The notes under the pieces are model-generated. The model saw nothing but the letters and a program-made list of their open reading frames with translations. It was not told the DNA's origin and searched no databases. DNA of 47,975 bases from Muribacter muris (GTDB lineage Bacteria > Pseudomonadota > Gammaproteobacteria > Enterobacterales > Pasteurellaceae), in NCBI RefSeq assembly GCF_001038205.1, contig NZ_JWIZ01000062.1:1-47975 (forward strand), written 5' to 3'. Shown one piece after another: positions 17,106 to 27,880 of this stretch. Both the position numbers and the translations under genes were made by a program. Position 1 is the first letter of the stretch. Every line of letters begins with the position of its first letter.

Positions 17106-17522
17106 CTAACCTTGGCTATCAAACCAACTTTCTAAAATCAAACAGGCTGAAATTCCATCAACTTTGTCTTTTTTTAATGCCCGATAGCCGCCACGGGCAA
17201 AAATTTCTGCTTTCGCTTCAACCGTTGTCAGTCGCTCATCTTGTAATACAACCGGCAAATTAAAACGCCCGTGCAGACGGTTGGCAAACTTTTTCGCCCG
17301 TTGTGTCAATGGCTGCTCCGTACCATCCATATTAAGCGGCAAGCCGACAACCAGCAGATCCGGCTGCCATTGTGCCAGCAGCTTACCTATTTCCTGCCAA
17401 TTAGGTACCCCATCTTGTGCTTTGAATGCCGGCAAACTTTGAGCCGTACCGGTAATACTCTGACCAACAGCACAACCGATACTGTTTGTGCCGAAATCAA
17501 AGGCAATCACAGTCTTCCCCAT
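17106..17522 (-). CDS. ruvX: RuvX/YqgF, Holliday-junction-resolvase-fold protein
   Basis: A 138-residue RNase H-fold protein. The first catalytic aspartate lies in [15 protein letters not shown] (D9), [14 protein letters not shown] sits near 59-72, and [11 protein letters not shown] near 94-104, followed by the C-terminal [16 protein letters not shown] with the last acidic residues. The family acts in pre-16S rRNA 5' end processing and was proposed as an alternative Holliday junction resolvase. Its ATG directly follows the yqgE stop codon, giving the conserved rsmE-yqgE-ruvX order. Confidence 0.94.
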   Translation of the reverse strand: MGKTVIAFDFGTNSIGCAVGQSITGTAQSLPAFKAQDGVPNWQEIGKLLAQWQPDLLVVGLPLNMDGTEQPLTQRAKKFANRLHGRFNLPVVLQDERLTTVEAKAEIFARGGYRALKKDKVDGISACLILESWFDSQG

Positions 17523-18077
17523 TTACGCTCTCCCTGCAGCAGTGGGAATGTTATCCCCTAATAAGCCATTAGCTTCCACCCAACGATCCAAATAGCCCGT
17601 TTGAAATAAAATAGTTTTATCAAACGGTGCAACCGCCCAGCTATTTTGCGCAATTTCCTGCTCTAATTGATCCGGTTTCCACGTACAGCACCCCAAACAG
17701 ACAATAAAATTCTCCGGTGCAACCGTCTGCCCGAACGTTTCCAAAATATCGCCGGAAGTTGTCATTATCAAGTCATTGCCCGCCGGATAGCTATGTAGAA
17801 ATGATTGCGGTGTCGGAGTGTGTAAAATAAAGCCTCGCTCTTGGCTGACCGGCCCACCGCTCAAGACCAACTGATCTTGGCTGTAATTCCGACTGTTTGC
17901 CATTAAAAAGTCCATTTTTGCTAACAATTCCATTACCGAGAGATCAGTCGGCGAGTTAATCATTACCCCCCAAGCGCCCTGTTCATTATGCTCACAGAGA
18001 TAGATTACCGCGCGATCAAAGTAATCGTCCTGCATATCAAGGGTAGCAATTAAAAATTTGCCTTGTAAATTCATCAT
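17523..18077 (-). CDS. yqgE: YqgE/AlgH family protein
   Basis: A 184-residue UPF0301 family cytosolic protein. The opening [24 protein letters not shown] (residues 4-27) and [10 protein letters not shown] near 37-46 are family hallmarks, as is [15 protein letters not shown] near 73-87. The molecular function is unknown; the Pseudomonas relative AlgH influences alginate gene expression. It sits directly between rsmE and ruvX with no intergenic bases on either side, typical of this conserved cluster. Confidence 0.94.
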   Translation of the reverse strand: MMNLQGKFLIATLDMQDDYFDRAVIYLCEHNEQGAWGVMINSPTDLSVMELLAKMDFLMANSRNYSQDQLVLSGGPVSQERGFILHTPTPQSFLHSYPAGNDLIMTTSGDILETFGQTVAPENFIVCLGCCTWKPDQLEQEIAQNSWAVAPFDKTILFQTGYLDRWVEANGLLGDNIPTAAGRA

Positions 18078-18812
18078 TTAGCTCATATCCCCATATAAAA
18101 TCTGCAATGCGGTAATGGTGGCTAATGCCGCCGTTTCAGTGCGAAGTACCCTTTTCCCAAGCAGCACTTCGGTGAAACCTTGCGTTTCCGTCATTGCAAT
18201 TTCTTCCGCCGACAGCCCGCCTTCCGAGCCAATTAGCAAGCGAACGCCCGCTTTCGGAATAGACGGCAAGGATTTTAAACTGTACTCGGCACGAGGGTGG
18301 AGGTTCAGTTTTAACATCTCATCCTGCTCTTTACACCAATCCGCCAACGGCATTATCGGACGGATTTCCGGTACAACATTACGCCCGCACTGCTCACAAG
18401 CGGCTATTGCAATTTTTTGCCACTGCTGAATTTTTTTATCCTGCCGTTCGGCATCTAATTTCACACCACAACGGCTCGACCAAAGCGGCGTAATCGTTTT
18501 CACCCCTAATTCTACCGATTTTTGAATGGTAAATTCCATTCGCTCCCCCCGTGAAATAACTTGTCCTAAATGAATAGCAAGGGGAGATTCCCGATCGTCA
18601 AATTCGCTGTGATGAATCCGTACCTCAATTTGCTTTTTATGCACTTGTGCAATGGTCGCGTGAAAAATCCGGTTTGTACCGTCAAACAGAATAATATCTT
18701 CTCCCTCTCCCATTCGCAGTACCCGACCAATATGGTTGGCAGCATCTTCGCTTAACTGGCAATGGGTTTTGCCAGATAATAATTCTGGGTGGTAAACTCT
18801 GGGTATTCTCAT
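18078..18812 (-). CDS. rsmE: 16S rRNA (uracil-1498-N3)-methyltransferase RsmE
   Basis: A 244-residue SPOUT-class methyltransferase that methylates U1498 of 16S rRNA. An N-terminal PUA-like domain (about 1-70) is followed by the trefoil-knot domain. Its S-adenosylmethionine-binding loops are visible as [13 protein letters not shown] near residues 193-205 and [16 protein letters not shown] near 219-234. The segment [21 protein letters not shown] near residue 93 carries the conserved rRNA-contact region. First gene of the rsmE-yqgE-ruvX group. Confidence 0.95.
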   Translation of the reverse strand: MRIPRVYHPELLSGKTHCQLSEDAANHIGRVLRMGEGEDIILFDGTNRIFHATIAQVHKKQIEVRIHHSEFDDRESPLAIHLGQVISRGERMEFTIQKSVELGVKTITPLWSSRCGVKLDAERQDKKIQQWQKIAIAACEQCGRNVVPEIRPIMPLADWCKEQDEMLKLNLHPRAEYSLKSLPSIPKAGVRLLIGSEGGLSAEEIAMTETQGFTEVLLGKRVLRTETAALATITALQILYGDMS

Positions 18813-18872
18813 AATCAGCCGATAGTAGTCAAAGAGAGGGAAGTGTAATCAACCGCTTCCGTTCCTGCAAGT

Positions 18873-18881
18873 ACAAGCGGT
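18873..18881 (+). repeat. DNA uptake signal sequence
   Basis: Exact ACAAGCGGT with the TCGGTTAGG extension and the AAAATTTGCAA tail typical of the extended consensus. Confidence 0.85.
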
Positions 18882-19020
18882 CGGTTAGGGCAGAAAATTT
18901 GCAATATTCTTGTAGAAACGCCACGCTAGCCTCTTTCATATAACCACACAATGTAGTGTGATTAAACGGACAGCGGTTCATTTAACGTTGTGTAACTGTA
19001 ATATAATACTGCAAGTGCGC

Positions 19021-19063
19021 AAAAAGGTAAGGAATATTCGGCGTTTGAATAATCCTTACCTTT
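19021..19063 (-). terminator. Intrinsic terminator of the dpp operon
   Basis: A 17-bp stem with a single mismatch (AAAGGTAAGGA... arms at 19023-19039 and 19047-19063) and a 7-base loop. Read on the minus strand it ends in CCTTACCTTTTT, about 80 bases after the dppF stop. Confidence 0.85.
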
Positions 19064-19075
19064 CTTGAAACGTAT

Positions 19076-19132
19076 TTAACCGACGGCATAAACGAAAATC
19101 GGCAACGTGAGAATCATTGCAATGAGGTTCAC
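19076..19132 (-). CDS. Possible 18-residue hydrophobic peptide
   Basis: A GTG-initiated open frame of 18 codons between dppF and the operon terminator. Its product, starting MNLIAMILTLPIF, is almost entirely hydrophobic and could span a membrane. The frame is the same as dppF, so it may instead be an ancestral C-terminal extension cut off by the dppF stop codon. No clear ribosome binding site is present. I do not recognise it; chance is a real possibility. Confidence 0.2.
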   Translation of the reverse strand: MNLIAMILTLPIFVYAVG

Positions 19133-19141
19133 ATCAAAACA

Positions 19142-20125
19142 TCACTCATCAGCCCAAAAACAAGCAATTTTTGTGCCGTCCGCCCGACTTTCTAACGTAG
19201 GACGTTCTTGCTTGCAACGCTCTGTCGCTTTCCAACAACGCGCGTGAAAAGCACAACCTTTCGGCGGGTTAAGCGGGCTTGGTAGCTCGCCGGTCAGTTT
19301 AATACGCTCTCGCCGTTGGTTCGGGTTTAATCGCGGCGTTGCCGAGAGTAAGGCTTGCGTATAAGGGTGGCGTGGGTTGCTAAAAAGGGTTTTGGTTTCA
19401 CCCTGTTCAACACAACGTCCTAAATACATTACCATTACTTCGTCCGCAATGTGTTCCACCACCGATAAATCGTGGGAAATAAACACATAGGACAGCCCCA
19501 TTTCCGCCTGTAAATCCATCATTAAATTCAGTACTTGCGCCCGTACGGAAACGTCCAATGCCGAAACCGGTTCGTCTGCCACCACAATATCGGGGTGTAG
19601 CATTAGCCCACGGGCAATCGCAATGCGTTGGCGTTGCCCGCCGGAAAACATATGCGGGTAGCGGTCGTAAAACTCAGGTTTTAAGCCGACTTTTGCCATC
19701 ATTTCAAGCACTTGGGCTTTTCGCTCTTTGGCGGATAACGCCGTGTTAATTTTCAGCGGTTCTTCTAAAATTGTGCCGACTTTTTTGCGAGGGTTAAGGG
19801 ACGCATAAGGATTTTGAAACACAATTTGAATTTTACGGCGACGAAGCTGGTTGGTGGCTTGGTCGCTGCCTAAAAAATTCTGCCCGTTATAGAATAATTG
19901 CCCTTCGGTCGGACATTCAATCATTGTGAGCATACGCCCAAGGGTTGATTTGCCGCAGCCTGATTCGCCTACAACGGCAAGGGTTTTGCCCCGTTCGAGA
20001 CTGAAAGAAACGCCGTCCACCGCTTTAACCAACTTAGGCTGGCGGAACATTCCCTGTTTAACAGGATAATATTTTTTCAATTCCACCGCTTCAAGAAGCG
20101 GTGCGTTGTGATCGTTTTTTTGCAT
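19142..20125 (-). CDS. dppF: Dipeptide ABC transporter ATP-binding protein DppF
   Basis: A 327-residue ATPase of the dipeptide/oligopeptide importer. Walker A is GESGCGKST at about residues 53-61, the ABC signature FSGGQRQR lies near 161-168, and Walker B with the Asp-Glu pair is [12 protein letters not shown]. The C-terminal oligopeptide-transport domain ends with the cysteine cluster [14 protein letters not shown], which in relatives binds an iron-sulfur cluster. I start at the ATG at 20125, five bases after the dppD stop; an upstream ATG inside dppD would add 19 unrelated residues. Last gene of dppABCDF. Confidence 0.95.
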   Translation of the reverse strand: MQKNDHNAPLLEAVELKKYYPVKQGMFRQPKLVKAVDGVSFSLERGKTLAVVGESGCGKSTLGRMLTMIECPTEGQLFYNGQNFLGSDQATNQLRRRKIQIVFQNPYASLNPRKKVGTILEEPLKINTALSAKERKAQVLEMMAKVGLKPEFYDRYPHMFSGGQRQRIAIARGLMLHPDIVVADEPVSALDVSVRAQVLNLMMDLQAEMGLSYVFISHDLSVVEHIADEVMVMYLGRCVEQGETKTLFSNPRHPYTQALLSATPRLNPNQRRERIKLTGELPSPLNPPKGCAFHARCWKATERCKQERPTLESRADGTKIACFWADE

Positions 20126-20130
20126 TTGAG

Positions 20131-21120
20131 TTATCCGATAAAAGCCTCTGGCTGACCTTGCACATTCAATGGCGTATGGCATTTTACTTGGCGGCCGTTA
20201 AGCTGATGTAACGGCGGTTCTTCACGGCGGCAACGCTCCGTTGCATAAGGGCAACGAGGGTTGAGCAAACACCCTTGCGGGCGATCGTATTTGCCCGGCA
20301 CGACACCGGGTAGCGATTGCAGACGGGATTTGCCCTCCGCAAATTCGGGCAGTGCTTTAAGTAATGCCTGCGTATAAGGGTGAAGCGGGGAGTGGAAAAT
20401 GTGCTCGGCTTTGCCCTCTTCCACCACTTGCCCCGCATACATCACAATAATACGGTGTGCCGACTCCGCCACCAACGCAAGATCGTGGGTAATCAAAATC
20501 AACGCCATATTCTCTTTGCGTTGCAAGGTCAGTAGCAGATCGATAATTTGCGCTTGAATCGTTACGTCTAACGCCGTGGTCGGCTCATCAGCAATCAGTA
20601 GCTTCGGGTTACAAGCAATCGCCATTGCAATCATCACCCGTTGGCTCATTCCGCCGGAAAGTTGGTGCGGATAAACGGACAAGCGAGATTCGGGATCAGG
20701 AATGCCCACCATTGTCAATAGTTCAATCGCCCGTTGGCGACGGCTTGCTTTTGTGCCGCCTTGATGCACCTTTAACGCCTCCATAATCTGATAGCCGACC
20801 GTATAGCTCGGATTGAGACTGGTCATTGCGTCTTGGAAAATCATTGCCACATCGGCACCGATAATCTGCTGCTTTTCTTTCGGCGTCAGTTCGAGCAGAT
20901 CTTTGCCGTGAAAGCGTAGCTCGCCAGCCATTACCCGTCCGGGGAAATCAATCAATCCCATAATCGCCAGTGAGCTGACCGATTTACCCGATCCCGATTC
21001 ACCGACAATCCCCAACACTTCGCCTTCATTGACTTGATAGCTAATCCGATCCACCGCTTTAAACGGGCTTTTTTGTTCGCCGAAATGGACGGAAAGCTGG
21101 TTTACTTCTAATAATGCCAT
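20131..21120 (-). CDS. dppD: Dipeptide ABC transporter ATP-binding protein DppD
   Basis: A 329-residue ATPase partner of DppF. Walker A GESGSGKS lies at residues 40-47, the signature LSGGMSQR near 153-160, and Walker [13 protein letters not shown] near 173-184. The C-terminal extension carries [14 protein letters not shown], the cysteine set of the oligopeptide HPY domain. DppD and DppF form a heterodimer under the DppBC permease. Nine bases separate the dppC stop from its ATG, with AGGAGG-like CCTCCT on the plus strand providing a strong ribosome binding site. Confidence 0.95.
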   Translation of the reverse strand: MALLEVNQLSVHFGEQKSPFKAVDRISYQVNEGEVLGIVGESGSGKSVSSLAIMGLIDFPGRVMAGELRFHGKDLLELTPKEKQQIIGADVAMIFQDAMTSLNPSYTVGYQIMEALKVHQGGTKASRRQRAIELLTMVGIPDPESRLSVYPHQLSGGMSQRVMIAMAIACNPKLLIADEPTTALDVTIQAQIIDLLLTLQRKENMALILITHDLALVAESAHRIIVMYAGQVVEEGKAEHIFHSPLHPYTQALLKALPEFAEGKSRLQSLPGVVPGKYDRPQGCLLNPRCPYATERCRREEPPLHQLNGRQVKCHTPLNVQGQPEAFIG

Positions 21121-21129
21121 TGCGTCCTC

Positions 21130-22020
21130 CTACTGCTTTAATTTTGGATCGAGCGCATCACGCAAACCATCGCCCATCAGGTTAAATGCCAACACAAGCG
21201 ATAAAATTGCCAGCCCCGGAATCGTAACCAGCCAGTTCGCCGACTGCATAAAACTACGGGATTCCGCCAACATTGTCCCCAACTCCGGTGTCGGCGGTTG
21301 CGCCCCTATCCCTAAGAAGCCGAGGGCGGCGAGTTCTAAAATCGCATTGGAGATCCCCATTGTCATTTGCACAATCAGTGGGGCAAGGCAGTTTGGTAGG
21401 ATCACGATGAACATTAACCGTGCAACACCTGCCCCTGCCACTTTGGAAGCGGTTACATAATCCCGATTTTTTTCACTCAGCACGGAGGCACGGGTTAAAC
21501 GGACATAGCTCGGAATAGAGACCACGGCGATCGCAATCGCCGCATTCACCAGCGAAGGCCCTAAAATCGTTACCACGCCGATGGTAAGCAACAGGCTCGG
21601 AATCGCAAGCATAATATCGACAAAGCGCATAATCACAATGTCAATCGTGCCGCCATAGTAACCGGCAATTAAGCCTAAGATCACGCCTAATACGCAAGAC
21701 ATCAGCACAATCAGCAAGCCGATAAAAATCGACAATCTTGCCCCATAAATAATACGGGACAGAATATCCCGCCCAATATCATCAGTACCGAGCCAATAGG
21801 GCGCTTGCCCGCCGTCAAACCACGCAGGCGGTAATAATAAGGCACTGCGATTTTGGCTAATCGGGTCGAAAGGGGCAATCACATCGGCAAAAAGGCAAAT
21901 AAACGCCACAAAAACAATAAAAGCCAGCCCAATCACCGCCCCTTTATTTTGGCGGAAATAAAACCAAAATTCTTGTAACGGGGTAAGCGGTGCCGGCGAA
22001 GCGGATTCAAGATGAGACAT
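21130..22020 (-). CDS. dppC: Dipeptide ABC transporter permease DppC
   Basis: A 296-residue inner membrane permease with an N-terminal OppC-type segment (PLTPLQEFWFYFRQNKGAVI) and about six helices. The binding-protein-dependent transport signature lies near DYVTASKVAGAGVARLMFIVILPN. I start at the ATG at 22020, with TTTGGAG at good spacing, and not five codons upstream, where the start would lie right at the dppB stop without a site. GTDDIGRDILSRIIYGARLS is the typical DppC region before helix 2. Confidence 0.94.
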   Translation of the reverse strand: MSHLESASPAPLTPLQEFWFYFRQNKGAVIGLAFIVFVAFICLFADVIAPFDPISQNRSALLLPPAWFDGGQAPYWLGTDDIGRDILSRIIYGARLSIFIGLLIVLMSCVLGVILGLIAGYYGGTIDIVIMRFVDIMLAIPSLLLTIGVVTILGPSLVNAAIAIAVVSIPSYVRLTRASVLSEKNRDYVTASKVAGAGVARLMFIVILPNCLAPLIVQMTMGISNAILELAALGFLGIGAQPPTPELGTMLAESRSFMQSANWLVTIPGLAILSLVLAFNLMGDGLRDALDPKLKQ

Positions 22021-22037
22021 TATCACTCCAAACAAAA

Positions 22038-23042
22038 TTAGGTATGGCGAATACGCGGATTCACAATACCGTAAAGCAGATCAACCGACAAATTCACGAA
22101 AATAATTAAGGTTGCAATAATCAGTACCGAGCCTTGTAATACGGGGTAATCACGGGAATTGATCGCATCAATAATCCATTTGCCGATCCCCGGCCACGAG
22201 AAAATATTTTCCGTTAATACTGCTCCCGATAATAGCTGCCCGACAATCAGCCCCACCACCGTAACCACCGGAATTAACGCATTACGCAGAGCGTGAATAA
22301 TGACAATGTGGGTGGTATTCAGCCCTTTGGCTTTCGCCGTGCGGATATAATCCTCACCCAACACTTCTAACATTGAGGAACGAGTCATGCGGGTAATAAT
22401 TGCCAACGGAATCGTCCCCAGCACAATCGCCGGTAAAATTAAGGATTTGATCGCCGCTAAAAATGCCCCCGGTTCGTCTGAACGCCAAGTATCAATCAGC
22501 ATAAATCCGGTGTCCGCCTCAATCCAAAATTCTGCGGGTAAACGACCGGAAGCCGGTAGCCCCAAGGGAGTTGAAACATAAAGAATTAAGATCAATCCCC
22601 ACCAAAAAATCGGCATTGAATAGCCGGTCAGCGACAGAGACGTTACAGCGTGGGAAAGCCACGACTCTTTTTTCACCGCAGCAATCACCCCCAGCACAAT
22701 ACCGCCGATCAGCGACCATAGCAGCGCAAAAAACGCTAATTCCACCGTCGCAGGAAACAGTGTGAAAAACTCTTTTAAAACCGGTTCATTATTGCGAAAA
22801 GAATTGCCCAAATCGCCCTGAAATACGCCTTTGATATAGTTGAAATATTGTTCGTAAAGGGGTAAATCCAAGCCGAGCTGGCTCATCATTTGGGCGTGAA
22901 TTTCGGGGCTAAGCCCTCGCTCGCCCATTCGGATCTCAATCGGATCGCCGGGAATAAGGTGAACTAAAGCAAAAGTAATTAAGGTTATCGCAAAGAAGGT
23001 TGGGATAACCATTAAAATACGTTTAAGAATAAATTGAAACAT
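22038..23042 (-). CDS. dppB: Dipeptide ABC transporter permease DppB
   Basis: A 334-residue inner membrane permease with six helices; FQFILKRILMVIPTFFAITLITFALVHLIPGDP-type opening begins at residue 2 (first 20 only: helix 1 with conserved Pro). The EAA-loop signature is DYIRTAKAKGLNTTHIVIIH near 222-241, the site of contact with the ATPases. It is separated from dppA by 214 bases, whereas dppB-C-D-F are packed closely, so dppA is likely expressed in excess of the membrane complex. Confidence 0.94.
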   Translation of the reverse strand: MFQFILKRILMVIPTFFAITLITFALVHLIPGDPIEIRMGERGLSPEIHAQMMSQLGLDLPLYEQYFNYIKGVFQGDLGNSFRNNEPVLKEFFTLFPATVELAFFALLWSLIGGIVLGVIAAVKKESWLSHAVTSLSLTGYSMPIFWWGLILILYVSTPLGLPASGRLPAEFWIEADTGFMLIDTWRSDEPGAFLAAIKSLILPAIVLGTIPLAIITRMTRSSMLEVLGEDYIRTAKAKGLNTTHIVIIHALRNALIPVVTVVGLIVGQLLSGAVLTENIFSWPGIGKWIIDAINSRDYPVLQGSVLIIATLIIFVNLSVDLLYGIVNPRIRHT

Positions 23043-23256
23043 TCAAACTCTCGATGTTTAAGTTAGCAAGCGGTCGGTTTTTGCGTACTTTTTACAATAT
23101 GATAATGCTTACTGCTGTTCGTCATAAATGGCACAATTAAGCTGTCATTAAACGGGCAAAGTATTGCGTCATCTAATGATGAACGATATTGCAAGCGACA
23201 TAATATCGCAAGAATTTACCATAAACTGACCGCTTGTAAAGGGCATTACTGCCGAA
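23043..23256 (-). other. dppA-dppB spacer with hairpins and two opposed USS-like sites
   Basis: The 214-base gap holds an exact USS (23229-23237), a one-base variant in the opposite orientation near 23068 (GCAAGCGGT), and a small stem CGATATT (23184-23190) with AATATCG (23202-23208). No gene is supported. Spacers like this after a binding-protein gene often stabilise its mRNA or reduce read-through. Confidence 0.45.
23229..23237 (-). repeat. DNA uptake signal sequence
   Basis: Exact minus-strand ACAAGCGGT in the dppA-dppB spacer. Confidence 0.85.
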
Positions 23257-24855
23257 TTATTGGCTGTCTAAATCCACCTTTTCAAAGCTGTGTACGTTAA
23301 ACGGACTCATCACATAGCCTTTGACTTCTTTGCGTACAGGGAAATACGAGGTAGAGTGCGCCAAGGTAATCCACGGTGCTTGTTCTTTAAAGACGAGCTG
23401 GGCTTGTTCGTACAGCGCGACCCGCTTGGCGTGATCCGTTTCTTGTGATGCGCCTACCACTAATTCATCAAACCCTTTATGACAGAATTTGGCGTAGTTC
23501 GAGCCTAACTCCACCGCGGAGCAGCTTAATAGAGTATTTAAGAAGTTATCCGGATCGCCGTTATCGCCCGACCAACCCATTAAGCCTGTTTGGTGATCGC
23601 CCGCCCGCATACGTTTAAGGTATTCACCCCACTCATAGCTAACGATTTTGGCATTCACGCCGACTTTTTTCCAATCTTCCTGAATCAGCTCCGCAATTCG
23701 CCGTGCGTTCGGATTATACGGGCGGGAAACCGGCATTGCCCACAAATCCGTGTCAAAACCGTTTTCAAAGCCGGCTTCTTTTAACAAGGCTTTGGCTTTT
23801 TCCGGATTATAGTCATAATCCGGTGTGTTTTCGTTATAGCTCCACATTGTCGGCGGAATCGGATTTTTTGCCACTTGTCCCGAGCCTTGATAAACCGCAT
23901 CAATGATCGCCTGTTTATTCACCGCATAACTTAACGCTTGACGCACTTTTACATTATCAAACGGTGCTTTTTGTACGTTGAAATTCAAATAACCGATATT
24001 GAGCCCCGGTTTACTCATCAGGTTAATCGCCGGATCATTTTTCATTTTTTCAATATCCGCCGGATTCGGATAAGGTGCGGCGTGGCACTCCGCTTTTTGT
24101 AATTTGGCATAACGCACGGACGCATCAGGGGTAATTGAGAACACTAAGCGGTCAATCGCCGGCTTACCGTCCCAATATTGTTCAAAGGCTTTATAGCGGA
24201 TTTGGGAGTCTTTTTTATAATCGACAAATTGGAAAGCCCCCGTACCGATCGGGTTGGTATCCACTTTCTCCGGCGTACCGGCTTTCAACATTTTATCGGC
24301 ATACTCCGCCGACATAATTGAAGCAAAATCCATCGCCAAATTGGCTAAAAACGGCGCATTCGGCATATTTAGGCTGATTTTTACCGTATAATCGTCCACT
24401 TTTTCCACTTTATGAATGATATTTTGCATATCCATTCCGACAAAATATTCATAATTTCCGCCGGATACTTTGTGATAAGGGTGATTCGGATCAAGCTGGC
24501 GGTTGAACGAGAACAGCACATCGTCCGCATTAAAATCACGGCTTGGGGTAAAGTCTTTCGCAGAATGGAATTTCACGCCTTTACGCAAATGGAAAATGTA
24601 GGTTTTCTTATCGTCCGACACTTCCCAACTTTCCGCCAAAGACGGCTCAATGCTAGTTTCTCCTGCTTTAAACGCCGTTAAGCGATTAAACATAGCACGG
24701 GAAGAGGCATCTAAGGTTCCGCCGTCTGTCCCAAGCTGCGGGCTTAAAAAGGAAGGCGAGGCTTCCAAGCAGTAAACAAAGGTTTTTGGTGCTGCCACTG
24801 CCGAACCAGACGCCACCGCCAAAGCCAAGAGGGAGAGTTGTGTTAGCTTTTTCAT
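23257..24855 (-). CDS. dppA: Periplasmic dipeptide-binding protein DppA
   Basis: A 532-residue extracytoplasmic solute-binding protein (family 5). A signal peptide covers residues 1-22 (MKKLTQLSLLALAVASGSAVAA), and no lipobox cysteine follows it, so it is soluble in the periplasm, unlike the lipoprotein HbpA/GbpA of H. influenzae. The mature protein closely follows E. coli DppA: TFVYCLEASP at the start, LRKGVKFHSAKDF near 107, NPIGTGAFQF near 204, KVRQALSYAVNK near 310, and GWSGDNGDPDNF near 437. The true start is the ATG at 24855, with AGGAGT upstream; the frame is open 19 codons further. DppBCDF systems also carry heme or glutathione in relatives. Confidence 0.95.
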   Translation of the reverse strand: MKKLTQLSLLALAVASGSAVAAPKTFVYCLEASPSFLSPQLGTDGGTLDASSRAMFNRLTAFKAGETSIEPSLAESWEVSDDKKTYIFHLRKGVKFHSAKDFTPSRDFNADDVLFSFNRQLDPNHPYHKVSGGNYEYFVGMDMQNIIHKVEKVDDYTVKISLNMPNAPFLANLAMDFASIMSAEYADKMLKAGTPEKVDTNPIGTGAFQFVDYKKDSQIRYKAFEQYWDGKPAIDRLVFSITPDASVRYAKLQKAECHAAPYPNPADIEKMKNDPAINLMSKPGLNIGYLNFNVQKAPFDNVKVRQALSYAVNKQAIIDAVYQGSGQVAKNPIPPTMWSYNENTPDYDYNPEKAKALLKEAGFENGFDTDLWAMPVSRPYNPNARRIAELIQEDWKKVGVNAKIVSYEWGEYLKRMRAGDHQTGLMGWSGDNGDPDNFLNTLLSCSAVELGSNYAKFCHKGFDELVVGASQETDHAKRVALYEQAQLVFKEQAPWITLAHSTSYFPVRKEVKGYVMSPFNVHSFEKVDLDSQ

Positions 24856-24903
24856 TTTCACTCCTAGGGTTATTTGCATCGTTGTAAAATTGGCTAGGGC
24901 TTC

Positions 24904-24931
24904 AATATACAAATTTTTGAATGAACTGCAA
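24904..24931 (-). promoter_or_regulatory. dppA: Candidate sigma70 promoter of dppA
   Basis: On the minus strand TTGCAG (24931-24926) and TATATT (24909-24904) are 16 bases apart. This would give a leader of about 40 bases before the dppA ATG. Confidence 0.45.
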
Positions 24932-24995
24932 TAGATTTTTTAATGCAAGCGGTGTTTTTGTAAAGAAATATTGCAAAATTGTTACACAGATCACG

Positions 24996-25022
24996 AAAAC
25001 AAAAGGGACGCAAAAGCGTCCC
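24996..25022 (-). terminator. Candidate terminator downstream of adk
   Basis: GGGACGC and GCGTCCC arms (25005-25011 and 25016-25022) with an AAAA loop. Read on the minus strand the stem is followed by TTTTGTTTTC. It lies 165 bases past the adk stop. The core resembles the GTAGGGAC palindrome family, but the right-hand CTAC flank is missing. Confidence 0.6.
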
Positions 25023-25029
25023 AAGTAGT

Positions 25030-25038
25030 ACAAGCGGT
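25030..25038 (+). repeat. DNA uptake signal sequence
   Basis: Exact ACAAGCGGT followed by TGGTTTTGG, in the dppA-adk intergenic region. Confidence 0.85.
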
Positions 25039-25186
25039 TGGTTTTGGCAAAGTTTTTGCCGTACGATCAAAAATGAAGCCTAGGCAAGTTATACCTACCC
25101 CGTCAAACACCAAAGGATTTCAAAATATGATACGGATATATCCTCGTGTGTTACAAAAAATTTGCTCCAACCGAGCGCTTATTGAA

Positions 25187-25906
<720 letters not shown>

Positions 25907-25920
25907 TTATTGCGGAAATG

Positions 25921-25929
25921 ACCGCTTGT
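25921..25929 (-). repeat. DNA uptake signal sequence
   Basis: Exact minus-strand ACAAGCGGT between msbA and adk, followed by the TCATTTCCGCAA flank. Confidence 0.85.
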
Positions 25930-26039
25930 CGATGCCACATCAGATCTACTCTGAAATGATTTCAATCTATTTAACGGCATCAACGTCGTATTTCTACACT
26001 AAATAGCCGTGCTACAACCGAATAGGAATTTTCACCCCG

Positions 26040-27818
26040 CTATTCACTAAACTGCATTTGGTGGAGCTGTTTGTACGCGCCGCCTAGTGCCAGCAGTGCT
26101 TGGTGAGTGCCACGTTCTATAATCCGACCGTGATCGATCACCAAAATTTCATCAGCTTTTTCAATCGTGGAAAGGCGGTGAGCAATCACCAATACGGTGC
26201 GGTCTTTTTGTAGTTCGTCCAATGCCGCTTGAATTGCCCGTTCCGATTCCGTATCAAGAGCGGAAGTCGCCTCATCTAAGACCAGCACCGGCGAGTTACG
26301 CAACAATGCACGGGCGATTGCCAGACGTTGCCGCTGCCCGCCCGATAAGTTCACGCCGTTTTCGCCAATTACAGTATCCAACCCCTGCGGCATTTTTTCG
26401 ATAAATTCCATCGCATACGCTGCTTTGGCTGCCCGCTCAATCTCGGCACGGCTGAATTTATCTTGTGCGGCATAGGCGATATTATTGGCAATGGTGTCGT
26501 TAAACAGGTGAACCTGTTGAGAGACAATCGCACACTGCTCACGCAGATTATTCAAGCGATAATCCTGAATATTTTTACCGTCCAGTAAAATCGTGCCGCT
26601 GTCAATCTCATAAAAACGGGTAATCAGATTAGCTATGGTAGATTTCCCCGAACCTGAACGCCCGACTAATGCCAGCGTTTTCCCTGCCGGTAATTCAAAC
26701 GAAATGCGATTAAGTGCCGGCTGATCTTTGCCGTAATAGGTGAAAGAGACGTTTTCAAAACGAATATCACCTTTTGCACGAGAAGTTTGATAAGTACCGT
26801 GATCCCGCTCGGTCGGTAAATCAAATAGGGCGAATAGCGTTTGACAAGCCGCCATTCCCCGTTGGAATTGCGCATTGACGTTAGTGAGGGTTTTCAGTGG
26901 ACGCAGAATACCCATCAATGCACCAAGGACGGCGGCAAATTCGCCAGCAGTCAGGCTATCGCCCATAATCTCCGGCGAGCCGGCTAAGAACAGCACTACC
27001 GCTAACGCTAATGAGGCGATCACTTGGATAATCGGGTCGGAAATCGCTGTTGCCGCCATCATTTTCATTCCTTTGCGGCGCATATCATTACTGGTATGGT
27101 TAAAGCGGTGTTCTTCGACCGCCTGCCCGCCAAAGGAGAGTACCACTTTATGTCCCCGCAACATTTGCTCGGCACTCTCCGTCATACTGCCCATTGATTC
27201 CTGCATATTGCGGCTTAAACGGCGGAAGCGCTTCGCCACTAGGCGAATCAGCACGGCAATAATCGGCCCGATAAGAAATAGCACAAGGGATAACCGCCAA
27301 CTGTAATAAAACATTGTTGCCACTAAAAAGAGAATATAAACTCCCTCCCGTACCACGCTCTGCAAGGCACTGGCAGAAGAATTGGCGATCTGCTCGGAAT
27401 CGTATGTAATGCGGGATAATAATTTGCCGGAGGAATTTTGATCGAAAAAAGTAACAGGCATAAACATCAAATGCTTAAACACCTTTTGACGCATTGTCAT
27501 CACCACTTTACCGGACACCCACGCCAAACAGTAGCTGGATACAAAGCTGGTTAGCCCCCGTGCGAAAATCAGCCCGACCACAATAAACGCCATCATTTTC
27601 AGAAAGTTACGATCGGACGTTCCGCCAAAGCCCTCATCAATTAACGGTTTTAGCATTGTGATGAGGTAAGCGTCTGCACCTGCATTCAGCACCATTGCTA
27701 ACATTGCCACCAAAATACCCGCTTTAAACGGCGAGATCATCGGCCACAAGCGTTTAAACGTCTGCCAAGTCGATTGATCGTGGGTTATCTCATCAAGTGA
27801 GAAAGAAGGTTTTGACAT
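26040..27818 (-). CDS. msbA: Lipid A export ABC flippase MsbA
   Basis: A 592-residue half-transporter that flips lipid A-core across the inner membrane as a homodimer. Six transmembrane helices lie in residues 1-330 ([18 protein letters not shown] at the start). The ATPase domain has Walker [10 protein letters not shown] near 383-391, the signature LSGGQRQR near 490, and Walker [13 protein letters not shown], with the switch histidine in [10 protein letters not shown]. Length is typical. In most gammaproteobacteria lpxK follows msbA directly; here the next gene is adk and lpxK is absent from the window. Confidence 0.96.
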   Translation of the reverse strand: MSKPSFSLDEITHDQSTWQTFKRLWPMISPFKAGILVAMLAMVLNAGADAYLITMLKPLIDEGFGGTSDRNFLKMMAFIVVGLIFARGLTSFVSSYCLAWVSGKVVMTMRQKVFKHLMFMPVTFFDQNSSGKLLSRITYDSEQIANSSASALQSVVREGVYILFLVATMFYYSWRLSLVLFLIGPIIAVLIRLVAKRFRRLSRNMQESMGSMTESAEQMLRGHKVVLSFGGQAVEEHRFNHTSNDMRRKGMKMMAATAISDPIIQVIASLALAVVLFLAGSPEIMGDSLTAGEFAAVLGALMGILRPLKTLTNVNAQFQRGMAACQTLFALFDLPTERDHGTYQTSRAKGDIRFENVSFTYYGKDQPALNRISFELPAGKTLALVGRSGSGKSTIANLITRFYEIDSGTILLDGKNIQDYRLNNLREQCAIVSQQVHLFNDTIANNIAYAAQDKFSRAEIERAAKAAYAMEFIEKMPQGLDTVIGENGVNLSGGQRQRLAIARALLRNSPVLVLDEATSALDTESERAIQAALDELQKDRTVLVIAHRLSTIEKADEILVIDHGRIIERGTHQALLALGGAYKQLHQMQFSE

Positions 27819-27880
27819 AATATTTCAACTTTATCGTAAAAAGTGGCTTATTCTAAAGGCAAACGGCGGTTATGCCAAAT

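Larger units (their letters stand above)
18813..19141. other. Intergenic region between rsmE and dppF
   Basis: These 329 bases contain a USS (18873-18881), a short palindrome CACACAATGTAGTGTG near 18944-18959, the dpp terminator hairpin (19021-19063), and an 18-codon hydrophobic open frame (19076-19132, minus). No longer gene is supported. Confidence 0.6.
24856..25186. other. Intergenic region between dppA and adk
   Basis: About 330 bases with the candidate dppA promoter (24904-24931), the hairpin at 24996-25022 that can end adk transcripts, and a USS at 25030-25038. An open frame of about 74 codons runs across it but overlaps these signals and shows no domain. Confidence 0.6.

Noticed and set aside
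20126-20182. Extended N terminus of dppF
   Set aside because: It lies inside the end of dppD and gives residues unlike any DppF; the ATG at 20125 fits the family.
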